Part shown: in pieces, positions 23,216 to 35,493 of the stretch | How positions within the stretch are numbered: the stretch's first letter is position 1 | Layout: the number at the start of each line of letters is the position of its first letter | NCBI GenBank assembly: GCA_023101885.1 | Contig: JALPQD010000054.1 | Coordinates: 186,001 to 250,000, forward strand | Direction: 5' to 3' | DNA: 64,000 nt | Source of the DNA: Typhlomys cinereus | Taxonomy: Eukaryota > Chordata > Mammalia > Rodentia > Platacanthomyidae | Notes under the pieces: model-generated | What the model saw: the letters and a program-made list of their open reading frames with translations, nothing else | What the model was told of the DNA's origin: nothing | Database searches by the model: none | Program-made: the position numbers and the translations under genes

Positions 23216-23485
23216 TGCTTTCCTTACCCCATTACCCCCCCCAACCCCGCCCTCCCTTCTGCACATCTGTGCAACAGCTGGGCCCAGGGCAGCCAGTTCC
23301 TGGCAGGCTCTGACACCATCTGCTTCCCCAGGGAATCGGGCTCTCCCAGAAGGGGAGTGCTGAGGTGTTTGGGGACCTGGAAGGGCAGGGCTGGGATTTT
23401 GGTGTATCTGGTCTGAAACTAGGAACTCTCAGCCCTGCTGTCTATGCCAAGGAGACCTGGGTAGCCAGGGGCAGAATAAAAAGAT

Positions 23486-23487
<2 letters not shown>

Positions 23488-23527
<40 letters not shown>
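23488..23527. repeat. (GT)n microsatellite
   Basis: Pure GT repeat before a B1 fragment. Confidence 0.95.
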
Positions 23528-23528
<1 letters not shown>

Positions 23529-23529
23529 G

Positions 23530-23615
23530 AGTTTTTTCTTACTGTTATTGGGAGTTGTTTGTTTGTAACAGGGTCTCACTGCATCTCAGCCTGGCCTGGA
23601 AATCTCCGTTGTTCC
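23530..23615 (-). mobile_element. B1 SINE fragment, minus strand
   Basis: aacagggtctcactgcatct and cagcctggcctggaaatct match the reverse B1 3' half; the rest is missing. Confidence 0.5.
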
Positions 23616-23824
23616 ACAACCAGAAGGTTCTGGTCCCTTCAGAAGGGTGGGTGGCCAGGCTGGGCTTTTTGCTGGCTCTGACGAGATATATAGAAAGGGC
23701 TGATTCCCCAAACATCTGAGCTCCAGATTCTCCACCTGCATGATGGAAGGTTGTCTATCCAGCGCCCTTCCTGGTTTTCCAACCAACCAGACTAGCCAGG
23801 AAGGTGTTGTTCTAACAGGCACCT

Positions 23825-24290
23825 TGTGTGTGCCTGTATGTGTGTGTGCACGCGCCCACGGTGAGCAAAGGGGTCATTTGTGCATTTGAGCATGTGAGTA
23901 TTTGAGGGGTGTAGCACATGTGCCTATGGATGGATGCAACCTCAGGCATTGTTCCTTCGAACCTCCAGTTTTTGTTAAAGGCAGGAGCTTTCTCTTTTTT
24001 GCATATATTCTCTCTTCTCTGTTTATATTCTCTTCTCTGTATATATTCTCTTTTTTAATGTTGCATACATGGATATAATGAATTTAGTCCCCGTCCCTGT
24101 CTTCCCTTCTTCTCCTTTTCTGTCATCTTTCGGAGGCTTGAAACTTGGTCAAGCAGGCTAGACTAGTTGTCCAGCAAGTTCCAGGGCTCTCCTGTTGCAT
24201 GCCAGGGTGCCTGGCTCTGGGAGTGAAACTCAGGTCCTTGTACCCGCAAGGCAAACGCTTTACTCAGTGAGCCATTTGCCCAGCCTGAGG
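23825..24290 (-). mobile_element. Older tRNA-derived SINE, minus strand, interrupted by A/T-rich sequence
   Basis: GT-rich tail from 23825 and the head at 24290 (gctgggcaaatggctcac on the minus strand; B box as gtgaaactcaggtcc on the plus strand). An A/T-rich block, 23998-24125, with repeated tatattctcttctctg, interrupts the body. Confidence 0.55.
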
Positions 24291-25699
24291 GGTGTGGAAC
24301 AACGAATCCCAGGGGAGAGGCACAATCTCCACCTCCCAGACCCTTTTGCCCCCCCTCCCCCCAGCCCCAGGCTGCTCATTAATTTTGGGATGCTCAGTCC
24401 CTTCTCTCCAACCCCTGCTGAAGACATGGAACTTTTCTCCTCCTGATTGCTTCTGCCTAGAACTGGGTGGGGCGCTCAGTTTCCTTGGCAACATTGTTAG
24501 CCACCCAAGCTTCCCAGAGACCTATTTGCAACCTGGGAAGGCGCCGCGCTGGGTGGAGTCATAGCAATCCATTAGGTCAGTGTCTTCGTTCCCCACCCAC
24601 AGAGGAGGCCCAAGGTGTAAAGCCAAGTGGTTAGGAATGGCAGTGCCAGGGTGGGAACCACCATGGGGCCTCAGCCACGGGTAGTCTTACACATAGTCTA
24701 GGGTGAATGTATACAGGAAGGAATCAGCCGACAAGCGGCTTCGAAGATGGGGTCCCATAGGCAAAGTGCTAATAGACTGTCCCCTATCCTCTCTGGTTTC
24801 AGGAAGTAAAAAGTGACAGGAAGAAAGACCTCACTGGAGAAAGGAAAGGGTCACCCAGCAACTTGGTGGCAGAGTCAGGAGGGAACCAGATTGAAACTGG
24901 AGACTTGACTGTGGACTCAGGGATGCTCTCACTTCCCGAAAGACGACACCACCTCTACCTCCCCCTCCCACCACCCTGTCTCAGACTGAGGCTAGGGAAG
25001 AGGGCTGGGGTACAACCCAGGTGTTCTTGGGACACCCCACTTCATGGTAACATTAGGCCCCATGGGCCTCTGCCAGCTGTCCCTGTCCGTAGCTCACCTC
25101 AAGGACAGCTCTCGTGCGTGCGGTGCCTGGCCACCTCACTCTCCACTGTTGACACACCCGGCTCTTGTTCCGACAGCAAACATGGGTCCCAGAGAGACAC
25201 TGTCATTGGCTGGCAGTGTTCTACGCCGAGTTCCCCTCCCTGCCTAAACAGACAGTCCTGTTTGTCCTCCATGCCTGGACACCAGGACCTCATTGCCACT
25301 TAGATCCCTGCCCTGCGGGAAACTCTCCTCTCTTGTACCTACAGAACCCCCCTTCACTGCTGGGGAGGCCCATGAGAGACAACCTCTGATCCGCCCCTCC
25401 CCCATTCCAAGTAGCATCACTGTCAATGAGAAAAAACAGAGACCCAGGGAAGGCCAGTGAGGGTCCAAGGCACACTCAGAGCAGAAGACAGGCAGCACCT
25501 GGCCACTCGCAGGGGTGCGTCTGCAACCCGGGCAAGCGCTGCTGCTTTTTGCCAGCGAAGCCCCTCCTCAGTGAAGCCTGGGCCGTCAACGAGCGCATCC
25601 CCACATCACCCCCTAGGGTCGCCTCCAGCAGCTCACAGCACCCTCTGCTCCTGGAGGCTGAGACCTGAACAGAGTCATCCCACCTGAGGCGGTGTCTTT
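24291..25699. other. Unique intergenic sequence
   Basis: No gene or clear repeat recognised; short MIR-like words around 24840-24890 are too weak to call. Confidence 0.5.
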
Positions 25700-25940
25700 A
25701 AAGCCTCTTGGGGTCTGGGGATGATTGGTGGAGAGCTTGCCCAGCACGCACAAATCAGGGGTTCTGTCTGAGCACCACATACACTGGATGTGGAAGTGCA
25801 TAGCTGCGTTCCCAGCACCTGGGAGGTGGAGGCAGGAGGAGCAGAAGTTCAACGTCATCTTCAGCTAGGCAGTGAGTTCAAGTCCAGCCTAGGCGACAGG
25901 AAACTCAATTTAAAAAGAAAAAAAAAAAAAAAAAAAGAAG
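25700..25940 (+). mobile_element. B4 SINE (ID head + B1 body)
   Basis: A diverged ID head (tggggatgattggtggagag) runs directly into the B1 body (cccagcacctgggaggtgg, aagttcaacgtcatcttcag, cagcctaggcgacagg) and an A-tail at 25914-25936. Confidence 0.7.
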
Positions 25941-26454
25941 GCACGTCTCCTCTCTCCCCGTGCCTGGCCCAGGCCGGGCTCAGCCTTCTCCGTGCTGTTG
26001 TGGGTGAGTCACGGCAGGCTGTAAACAGCTCTCTGGAGCACCGGCTGTACCACCGAGGCCTGGCACTCGTCCTAGCCGTGCCGGGGGGAATCTAAAAGAA
26101 GACACGGTGCCCACGCACCCACGATGGAAAGGAGAAGGTGGAAGAGAACCAGGGGAGGCTTCCAGATCTGTATGGCAACACGTGCTCGGGAGCCTGTGAT
26201 GTAGCTCAGCTGCACAGAACCTGGGGGCTGGGTGGGGGCAGGTCCGCAAGCCTCTCCAGAGGAAGAGACCTGTGGCAAGGGGAGGGGTGGTCGCTGGGAG
26301 GTGGCAAGCCAGAAATACTATCCAAGCTCCTACTAAACAACAGGAGCTGCTACAGGACTACAGAGCGAAACCAGGGGGGGGGGGGCGGGAGGGAGTGTGT
26401 GCACATAGCAGGTGTCTCACATGCAGACATTATGGAAGGGTGAGATCTTGGAGG

Positions 26455-26494
26455 CTTTCCAAGTCATCTGACAGGTAGGGAAACTGAGGGTCAG

Positions 26495-26555
<61 letters not shown>

Positions 26556-26615
26556 TGAGATCACACAGGGAACCTGGCTAGAAGCAGGTCTCACCATCTC
26601 ACATGTGGACTCAAA
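26455..26615 (-). mobile_element. MIR with a (GA)n microsatellite expanded inside it
   Basis: ggtagggaaactgagggtca and gagag precede the pure GA tract at 26498-26553, and tctgagatcacacagggaac follows. The GA run sits where MIR normally has cagagaggtt. Confidence 0.65.
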
Positions 26616-26673
26616 GGCAAGATTGAGCCCTTTGGTCCTTTGGACCTGTTTTGCCCTTCTCAAAAGAGTCTAC

Positions 26674-26930
26674 AAGGGATGGAGAGATGGCTCAAGGATT
26701 AAGACTCTGCCTTGAAAGCAGAAGGTCCTGAGTTCAGATCCCAGGTCCTACATTAAAAAAGCCAGGCCAAAGAAAAAAAAAAACAAACCAAAAAACAAAA
26801 CAAAACAAAAAAATGGTGGTAGCCTGCTCATCTGGCTCCGGTGGGCGGAGCCTGAGAAGTTCCAGAGGGAAGCAAAAAGGAGGTAGAAGCAATGAAGCAA
26901 TCCAGGATGATTCCTGAAGACACACCCTTG

Positions 26931-27001
<71 letters not shown>

Positions 27002-27033
27002 AAATAAAAAATTTTAAGAAGTTAAAAAAATAA
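26674..27033 (+). mobile_element. B2-like SINE with internal A-rich expansion and long (CT)n(CA)n tail
   Basis: Normal head and B box. An A/C-rich tract of about 45 bp (26769-26813) is inserted mid-body, then the body resumes (gtgggcggagcctgagaag) through gatgattcctgaag to (CT)n 26933-26981 and (AC)n 26982-27001. Confidence 0.8.
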
Positions 27034-27884
27034 AGCAGCTCTATGAGTTGGTGTTGCTGCTGTGGTCTGGGTGGGTGTGGCTGAGTGAGGGCAGCGGGCT
27101 TCCTCCCAATGCCCACGCAAGGGACCCTTCCCAGACCACCCAGGCAAGCAGCAGAGCCTCCTGGGTACAGCCAGGCTCCTCAGTCAGCTGGTCGAGCCTC
27201 TTCCGTCCCCATCTGCTCATGGGCAGCCGGGACTGGTTCTGAGTGAACGGTTCACAACCAAAACAGACGCTTCTCTCAGGCGGGGCCTCCAGAAAGGAGT
27301 TCCAGTCCGTGGTGCCACACAGGGCTTTGTGCTCCTCCCGTGACTCAGTTTCCCTACTCCAGCAGACCACGGTGCTGACGCTTGGAGCCTGGTGCTAAGT
27401 GCGCAACGGACGCATATGCTGAGCCTCTGAAATTCGTGGCCGCCTTCTGCAGTTTGATGGGCTTCCGCTGTCGCGTCCCCCTGGTGCTGTGTTCGAGGAG
27501 CCCCGTTTTCCCAAGAGGCTGCCAGGAGAGTGGGCAGGACTGCGGCTGGGAGCAGAGCAGCGGTGTGACCTTGAGCCCCTTGCTTGTTGTCTCTGGGCTC
27601 ACTGGGAGATGCTCTCCACAGCACATCTCTGCTTCCAGGATCCCATGAAATCAGTCCTAGGCACCGAAGAAAGCAGCCCGCTCGTGGGTCACTAAACCAA
27701 CCTGAAATGCTTCATCTGCACTGGCCTCTTCCTGGACCCGCCCTCCTCTGAGTTGCACCAACCTGTCCAGGCTCCAGCTAGAAGCTTCGCGGGCTATTTT
27801 ATCATGTGGGCGCCTCATGGACCGAGTCAGGTTCTAGTCACCTCTGCACGACTGGCACAGCACAGAATTTAGTCTCTATAGATA

Positions 27885-27966
27885 GATACCCCTGGGTACG
27901 GTGTTGCACCCCTGTAATTCTGGTACTAGGAACACCGAGAGGGGAGGATTGAAAGTTCAAGGTCAG
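27885..27966 (+). mobile_element. B1 SINE, 5' part (split by a B4 insertion)
   Basis: ggtacggtgttgcacccctg, taattctggtactaggaac and gattgaaagttcaaggtcag match the B1 5' half, then stop where a B4 element begins. The 3' half is found at 28380-28436. Confidence 0.6.
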
Positions 27967-28180
27967 GGGTGGGATGGGGATGTAGCACAGCTGGGAGAGT
28001 GTTTGCGTCACATGCGTGAAGCCCTGACTTCCATCAGCACGGCAGAAATTGGGGTGCGGCGAAGCATGTCTACAACAATCCTAGTACTTGGGGTGGAGGC
28101 AGGAGGATCAGAAGCTGAAGGGCATATTTGACGTCATAGTGATTTCAAGGCCAGCTTGGAAGATATGAGATGCTGATGAG
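27967..28180 (+). mobile_element. B4 SINE nested inside a B1
   Basis: ID head (gggatgtagcacagctggga) then B1 body (cctagtacttggggtgg, ggcaggaggatcagaagctg, caaggccagcttgga). It carries a chance TGACGTCA at 28129-28136. A purine-rich tract follows. Confidence 0.65.
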
Positions 28181-28378
28181 AGAGAGAGAGTGGGGTAGGG
28201 AGGGAGAGTGCGGTGGGGAGGGAGAGAGGGAGAGAGGAAGGGAGGGAGGAAGATGGGGAAGTGGGGGTGAGATGGCGGGAGGAATAAAGGGAAAGGAAGG
28301 GAAGGGAAGAGGGGGAGGGGAGGAGAAGAAAAGGAGAAGGAGAGAGAAGGAGAAGAAGAGAGAGAAGAGAGGAGAGAA
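28180..28378. repeat. Purine-rich GA/GGGA/GGAA tract
   Basis: About 200 bp almost entirely A and G on the + strand. It probably grew from the tail of the nested B4 SINE. Long purine tracts can form triplex DNA. Confidence 0.9.
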
Positions 28379-28379
28379 G

Positions 28380-28436
28380 TTAGCTCAAGGTCAGTATAGG
28401 CAATTTAACAAGATCTTGTCTTCAAATGAAAGAAGA
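28380..28436 (+). mobile_element. B1 SINE, 3' part (continuation of 27885-27966)
   Basis: gctcaaggtcagtataggc and cttgtcttcaaa match the B1 3' end and resume where the outer B1 was interrupted. Confidence 0.5.
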
Positions 28437-28522
28437 AAGAGCTGGAATGTAACTCAATGGTAGAGGGTTTGCCTCGCATGTGAGAGGCTCTCATCCAAAC
28501 CCTACTACTGCAAGAAAAAAAA
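28437..28522 (+). mobile_element. ID-type SINE
   Basis: gagctggaatgtaactcaat, ggtagagggtttgcctcgc and a short A-tail; tRNA-like head typical of ID. Confidence 0.65.
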
Positions 28523-29120
28523 ATCAAAACCAAATAAAAAAGAAACATCTATTTCATGACATACTGGATGACTAGTGCTGGGGGCAGGGTGGAGCTAACG
28601 GGCTCCCAGAGAAATCAAGAGAGGCACCCTGGAGGAAGCAACATGTTGATTGGGACCTGCAGGATGAATGAGAGTTGGTGGGATGGGGGGGTCCACATCC
28701 AGTGGGAGGTCTAGGGGCAAGCAAGGGCAGTGCATTCTGGGAATGCATAGCTTTCTGGCCTCTTCATCCCTCTCTATCACCTGACTCCTGGCCCCTCTGC
28801 GGGTGAAGAGAAGGTGGTCGTCCCTCATCGGACAAGTATCTCCCGGCCCCATCTCTACCTGAACCAGGAAACTCCCAGGAGGCTGGTGACTTGCCCCAGG
28901 CCCCAGGATCAGCTGGTCTTTTGGTTTGTCACAGGGAGTGGGAGATTCTAGGCACCTTGAGGAGAGAAGAAGCAGGTCAGCCCTTCTTTGCCCAGCCTGG
29001 GGGAGCACACTGAGATGGGCATGGGTCTGCAGCAGGGCGGGGAAGGGGGGAGGTTCTAAAAGCTACCACCTGCCCATCAGAGCCTGTGATTTGGTCCCCT
29101 GGCCTGTCTTTCATCTCCCT

Positions 29121-29123
<3 letters not shown>

Positions 29124-29188
<65 letters not shown>

Positions 29189-29195
29189 CTCTCTC
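29124..29195. repeat. (CT)n microsatellite
   Basis: About 70 bp of almost pure CT in unique sequence. Confidence 0.95.
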
Positions 29196-29954
29196 GTTAG
29201 ATAGGCTAAAAAAAGCAAGGAAAGAAATGGTCCTCCCACTACCTGGCAGGCAGGCCCACGACGAGAAACCTTTTCCAGCCGTGCGTGGTCTCCACAGAGC
29301 CCTTGCCGCCGCCCAGCCCCATGGGTCGTGAGACTCTACTGCCCACTCCATCTTCTCCACACACCCCCAGCTTGCCTCTCAGCAATGGGAAGGTGACCCA
29401 GGGGAGGAGGAGTCTGGGAAGGTGGGGAGGGGCCGCAGAGAGGGGGGGCCCAGGTCCACATGAGAAATGTTTTCCTTTTCCTTGTTTTAATTGGCGAGCC
29501 CAGGACCGAGAGGATCCCATCATCTGCAGACATTCAGCCTGCCTCCATTGGGGGGGAGTCTGGGGGGTGCTGGTCGCCACGAAGGACTCAACATGCTTTT
29601 GCAATTAGAACCCCAGGTATGATGGAACCCCATAAATTCAGAGAATGCCTGAGAGAATTCCTTAACTGTACAAGTTAGAGGAGGTAAAGTCAAGGTCGGA
29701 ACTGGGCTCTGCAAGTTCAAGCCTGCATAGAGTCAGGCTGTTCCACAGAGGTCAAGTTTTTAATCCTCCCTGGTGTGGCAAGGTGGGATCCTAAGCCACC
29801 TCTCTGACTTCAGGGGGCAGGAAGAAGGGCAGTGTTTGCCTGGAGTCTAGGATTTCAGGAAAGCTGGCAGGAAGCTTCTAGATCCTACGGATGACAGCAG
29901 ACCCTCTCCAGTGACCAGAGCATGTCTTCCAATTCCTAGGGGTCGGGGGATGGA

Positions 29955-30085
29955 GTCTGACGTGCCTGGATTCAAATCCTACTCTGTCCCTCCCTGACTG
30001 TCAGAAGGGACTTTGCATCCTAGTCCTTTATGTCCCAGAGCCTCAGTTTCTCCATCTGCAAGCTTCAAGTAGCGTTGGCAAACTG
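29955..30085 (+). mobile_element. MIR fragment
   Basis: tggattcaaatcctactctg and gagcctcagtttctccatct flank a reduced core. Confidence 0.65.
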
Positions 30086-30089
30086 GAAA

Positions 30090-30385
30090 GTCAGAAAGCA
30101 CGCCAGGCTTGTAGGAGATTAATCAATGTGGGAAGACTCTGCCCAAAGTGGGTGGGACATTCCCCGGGGAGGAGAGATCTGGCAGGTGGGCAAATTAGAA
30201 AGTGTGCTGCCATCCCAGCTTTTTCCGTGGAAGTGGCGTGGTCGGTTCCCTTGGCTCCTAATGCTGGTATGAACTGTCCTGCCGTCACAACAGGGCTGTA
30301 ACCTGGAGAACCAGGAACATGAAGAAAAATCCCTTTGTTCCCCTGAATCGTCTGGGTTCATGTGTTGATATCAGCAGACCCGTGG
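30090..30385 (+). mobile_element. Family R, copy 5, 5'-truncated
   Basis: gtaggagattaatcaatgtg, ggaagactctgcccaaagtg, gcgtggtcggttcccttggc and gaagaaaaatccctttgttc in family R order. Confidence 0.5.
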
Positions 30386-31009
30386 GAAGCTAAGACAGTG
30401 GCTGCGGGATGGGTTGCCCTGTTAGAGGGCACTGCCCCTGCCCCTTGGGGTCTCAGAGAGAGTGTCAAGGGGCAGGACTGGACACAGGGTGGGAACGGGC
30501 CAGGGGCTCCTGGGAGCCAATGCTCCATTAAGGCTGCCCGTTTGCAAGATGGTGAAAGTGACCAAGGTGGATGGGCATTAGTGCAGGCGCCAGCTCCACC
30601 CCTCTGGCCAGTCATTAAGGGACGAGAAGCAGCGCCGGGGCTCTGCGGAGCACTTCACCTGCACCGCCACCTGGCACTTAGCTGCTCCCGCCAGCCCTCC
30701 CTCCCCCCGGACGTTTGGGCAGGGAAAGAATATTGTGGCTGTCCTCCTATCTTGCAGAACTCACTCTCCCCCATTAGTGCTTGCTCCCCAAAGTGCCCTG
30801 TGAGGGAGGATTTCTTGCTGCTTCTAGGTCACAGGAGGTGAAGCGTGAAGTGCTGAGAGCAAGAGGCCCTGCCTGGGCATGTGGGTTCAGCAGATGCCCA
30901 GCAGAGATCCAAGTTCTCCCCCTCCCAGCTTCCAGCTGTCTTCCTGAGGCCTTTCTAGGGTCTGCTGCCAGCGGGAGGGTAAGACCACATTGTCCCCATA
31001 ATCTTCTTA

Positions 31010-31375
31010 TCACACATACACATGTACACGCACACTCATGTGAACACTCAGATGCAGATCTGCTCATACACTCATGTCTGCATACACTCTATGCACATCT
31101 CACACACAATGATATGCACATACGCACTCTGTGTACACACACTCATATACACATCACACCGCGTGCACACAGTCATATGCTCGCATACTCATGTGCACAG
31201 ACATATGCGTGTGCACACACAGCTTATGTGCACCCACATTTTCATATGCGTGCAACCATGCATGCAAATGCACAGACACATGGACCTATGCATTCACAAG
31301 TGCACATATGCACACAGACACACTTAACAGAGATCTCTCTATGCATACACATATAATCACATAGACATACACGCT
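31010..31375. repeat. Imperfect CA/CACATG-rich tract
   Basis: About 365 bp rich in CACACA, CATGCA and CATATG words, an old degraded microsatellite. A similar tract is at 31775-31965. Confidence 0.85.
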
Positions 31376-31745
31376 GTTATAGTGTCGGTACACAGTGCTG
31401 CAACAAAACATCTGACCTAAGTGTCTTAGGGGGCGAAGTGATCTATTGGTTCCCAGTTCCAGGTTCCAGTTCATCACGGCAGGAGTGTCACAGCAGTAGA
31501 AGCTGAAGGAACCGGTCACATCACATACCCAGTCAAGAGCAGAAAGTATAAATGAGTGTGCAGCTGCTGGCTCTCTCCGTCCATATTCAGTTCCAGATCT
31601 CTGGCCTGGGGGACGGTCCCATCCACAGTGGGCCAGGTCTTCCCCAGTCAGTTATACAATCAAGACAGTCCCCCATAAGCATGCCCAGAGACCACAGAGA
31701 CCAACGTACCTCTCAAGTGGATCTAAAGACTGTTCCCCCCCCCCG
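31376..31745 (+). mobile_element. Family S-like repeat, diverged
   Basis: gtgctgcaacaaaacatctg, gttccagttcatcacggcag, aagctgaaggaaccggtcac and atccacagtgggccaggtct resemble the same general repeat class. It lies between two imperfect CA-rich tracts. Confidence 0.4.
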
Positions 31746-31774
31746 GGTTGACTAGGCAGTGATACCAACTGTCA

Positions 31775-31965
31775 CACACACATGCACATGTTCATATATA
31801 CACTCATACATCCATACACTTGCTTACATACACATGTGCTTACAGACATTCACATACAGACATACACACGTGAATACATACACCCACATACACACATGCA
31901 TATGCAACATATCCACACATCCACACATGCCTGAATATGTGCACACAGGCATGCACACTCTGGGC
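31775..31965. repeat. Imperfect CA/CATA-rich tract
   Basis: Same composition as 31010-31375, separated by a family S-like repeat. Confidence 0.85.
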
Positions 31966-32589
31966 ACATGATGGGCAGAGTCCTACCCCCCACTCCACAG
32001 CCTCTGGGAAGGCTCCAGCCAACAGGTTCATTTCCTGGGGTTCCTAAAATCTCCGTTCTGGAGATTTGAGTCTGGAAAGCTCTGGACTCTGGAGAGAGGG
32101 AGCCACACCCGTTCTGATGCGGTAGAGGAAATGGCAGCCGTGGGCCAAGGAGGCAAAACAGGAAGGGCCAGGATGGGGAGGAAGTCCGAGGGTGGAGCCC
32201 TGGAAAAAAAGGCTTCATCTTCTCGGTCCCAGGAGTTCAGCCGAAAAGTCTTAGCCTTGGGCAGAGTAAGCCGTTGTCCTGGGCTGTGTTAGTCGGTCTG
32301 TCCCCAGGGTCCACAGTCCACCCGATGGTCTTTCAGGGTCTTGGCTTCCAAGATGGGGTTGAGCACCGGGATGGGGGGTTCAATGTGCTCCCTCCCTGGA
32401 GAGACAGATGTGACTTACACACACTCCTCAGCAACGCCCACTCTGCTGCACATTCCCCCTTCACAATCATCTACCACGCCCTCCTTCCGCCCAGGCAACC
32501 GGTGGACATACCAACAACTGGGGCACGACACAGGCTTCCTCCTTCCATTGCTCCTGCAAGACGAGAAAACAGACACAGAACCATGATTT

Positions 32590-32591
32590 AA

Positions 32592-32675
<84 letters not shown>

Positions 32676-32682
32676 AAAGAAA
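32590..32682. repeat. (GAAA)n tetranucleotide repeat
   Basis: About 22 nearly pure GAAA units; such loci are highly length-variable. Confidence 0.97.
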
Positions 32683-32810
32683 ACCTGCCTGGTTCCTTCC
32701 AACACTGGCTGTTTGACTACCCTGCCCTTGCCAGTTACTAGGATACAGAAGATAAAGACCATCTTCTGGAGGAGCCAGAGCAGTGAGCATTTGAAAGGAG
32801 AGTTCAGGGT

Positions 32811-33070
32811 CTGGGGAGATGGCTCATTCAGTAAAGCACTTGCTCTGCAAACAGAAGGACACGAGTTCTATCCCCAGGACCCACGTAAAACAACCACACT
32901 CGATGGTGCGGGCGTGTCATGCCAGGTTCAGCGGGAGAACAAAGTGGACATCGCCTGAGGAACGACGTCTGAGGCTGACTCTCTCCTCCACACGCACGCA
33001 TGCGTGCACGTGTGCACTTGCCGCACACCTCCATGCACATGCGCACACGCATACGCATGTCCAGCGTTTA
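32811..33070 (+). mobile_element. Older tRNA-derived SINE with CA/CG-rich 3' end
   Basis: Head tctggggagatggctcattc, B-box-like gagttctatcccc, a shortened middle, and a GCACACGCACGCATGCG-type 3' end. Confidence 0.6.
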
Positions 33071-33754
33071 AGTCCAGCACAGTGAGGGGCTCGAGACCTC
33101 CTGGGGTGAGGGGCTGGCTTGGTCCTGGTGGTGCAGGAGACCCTTACCATGGCCGCCTCCCCTTTCCTGGTTCTCACTCAGACACCGACCTTGTTTCCCA
33201 GTCCCCGAAGACAATCCAGCGTCCCAGGAGTATTTCTAGCATATCAGGGCGCAGGGCCCCCACCGTCATCCGCAACCCCCACATTCTGCCTCCCAAATTC
33301 TGGGAGAGCTACCTACCCACGCTCAGACACACAGCCCAGTCCCTTCGGCTCTGCTCAAGGACATCCCCCAGGGAGTCACCGTCGCCCCGCATCACCAGTT
33401 CTTCCCTCTCCCCCGTCATCCTCATCCCTCTTTGAGCGAGCACAAAGCTTTTCTTCTTCCCATCCCACTCAGCCCTGCTGACTCCTGGCTCTTCATGTCC
33501 TTGCCCCCTCTACAGCAAAGCTCCTTCCCCCAGGAGTGGGCTCTAACTGCACCTCTCCTCTGGTGGTCTTGCTCCTAACTGGTTTTCGTCACTGCCACTC
33601 TGCCAAGGATGGTCCCTGAAGGCCTCCCTATGGCCCTTCCCATTGTCAGTGTCCTGTCTTCCCGCGCCTTGCTCTCTGCAGCTTTTGGCAGGGTGCGGCC
33701 TTCCTGACCTTGGGAAGACGATTTCAACTGTGCTCCCAGGAGCACCAAGTTCTG
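33071..33754. other. Unique intergenic sequence
   Basis: Nothing recognised before the pyrimidine tract. Confidence 0.5.
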
Positions 33755-33955
33755 CTTGATCTTTCTCTTTCCCCTTCCCTCCTCTTTTCTCCTTTTTCCT
33801 TCCCTCCCCCTTCCCTGTCCTCAACTCCCTTCCTTTCTTTCTTTTCCTCTCCCCCCTTTCTCCCTTCCTTTCCCATCTCTACCCTTCTCTTCTCCCTTCT
33901 TTCTTTCCTATCTCTGCCTATTCTTTCTTCTTTGCCGGTTCTTTCTCTTCTTCCA
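33755..33955. repeat. Pyrimidine-rich (CT) tract
   Basis: About 200 bp almost all C and T on the + strand; a shorter one is at 34755-34855. Confidence 0.9.
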
Positions 33956-34754
33956 GCCTGGACATCCCACACTCATCCTCTGGTCTTGGCCTTTACATCC
34001 ACACCCAGGTGAACTCAAACCCGTGACTTTTGGCGTCATCTCTCACCAATAGCTCCCAAATCCACATGTCTAACCCCAGACTCCAAGCATCCACCTGTCT
34101 GTGTGACGCGTCCCTGTGCTAGAAGGCTCGAATCCAGAGCTGAGTTCAGCTCTCCCTTGTGTGACTTGTTCTGTCTCCCCCATCCTCCACTGGGATGCTA
34201 GCTCCCCTATGGGGGCAAAAGTTGGTTTTTGGAGGGGGAGCGTGCATGTGCAAAACCATCTTGGATACTGCAATGGTTTGTGACCCGTCCAAGTTCACCC
34301 GTATACATGCACGAAAACTTTAGTATTAAAATTCCACAGGGAGCAGCAACTGGGGGAAAAGTTTTAAAAGTTTCCTAAGGGGTGGGCGATCTGAGAAAGG
34401 ATTGGGAAGGAGGATGGTTGGAACACAGACTTCTCAAGTCAGCCATTGGCAATCCCACCCTGCCATAGCTCAGGCCCAAACCTTGCAGGTTCCTCCCTCT
34501 GCGTCGCAGCCCACATCCAATCCATCAGGAAATCCTCTCGGTTCTGCCTCCAGAATAGAGTCCCCAATCCACCTCTCCCTCGGCATGTGACCACCCTCAT
34601 CTCTCGCCTGGATTATTGTACCAGCATGCACCCGGTCTCCCTGAGCGAGCCCAGCCCCTCCACACAGCTACTGAGGCTGTCTCATAGCTTCTGTCTTGCC
34701 GTTCGTAAAAACACTCAGTGACTGTCTATCTCCCAAAGTCCTTGCCATGACCTG

Positions 34755-34855
34755 TCCTCCCTACCCTCCCTCCTTTTTTCCCTCCCTCCCTCTTTCCTTC
34801 CCTCCCTTCTTCTCTCTTGTTTCTCCTTCCTTTCCTTCCTCTTCTTCCTGCCTGC
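34755..34855. repeat. Pyrimidine-rich (CCTT) tract
   Basis: CCTCCCTCC/TTCC repeats, about 100 bp. Confidence 0.85.
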
Positions 34856-35413
34856 AGCCCCAGCAATCTCCTTGCCATCCCTTTGACACTCTGGGCATAG
34901 TCTCAGTTTGGGGTCTTTGCCTGGCTGCTTGGCTGCTACCCACAAGACCTCAGGACCAAACCCTTCCACTCTTTTATCTACTTGTGACCATCTCGGTAAA
35001 ACCTGCGCTATCTGCCTAGTGAATGTTAACACAGACCCCGAGCAGCGTGGATATCCTTTTCCTCTCTCCACGCGCCTCTCACTCCCACATCTCACGCCTT
35101 CTAAGTTATCGGTGCAATAATCTCTTGCTCACGGCTGCTTGCCTGCCGCCCCTGCCCTGCTGATGAGCTGCCTTCCGGAGGATACGGATCGTTGGGTTGG
35201 ATCCCGCGCATCCCCAGCGCGAGAGCAGCACCAGGAGCCAGGCAGGAGTGCCAGGTACCCTGACCCTCGTGCCAGGCTTCTGTAGGCTTCTGACTCCACC
35301 TACGAGCCATCACAGGTACTACCTTGGTACCCACTGTCCCCTCCCTCTGAGACATGCTCTCCAGCACCACCCTGGCAAATCTTTGGCAAACTCTTGGGTG
35401 AGTGTGAGCTCAC

Positions 35414-35465
<52 letters not shown>
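35414..35465. repeat. (GT)n microsatellite
   Basis: Pure GT, then family R copy 6. Confidence 0.95.
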
Positions 35466-35493
35466 ACTGTGTGAAGGTTTCATGTAGCCCAGT

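Noticed and set aside
28129..28136. TGACGTCA CRE
   Set aside because: It lies in the B1 body of a B4 SINE and arose by point mutation of a SINE word; no reason to think it is functional.
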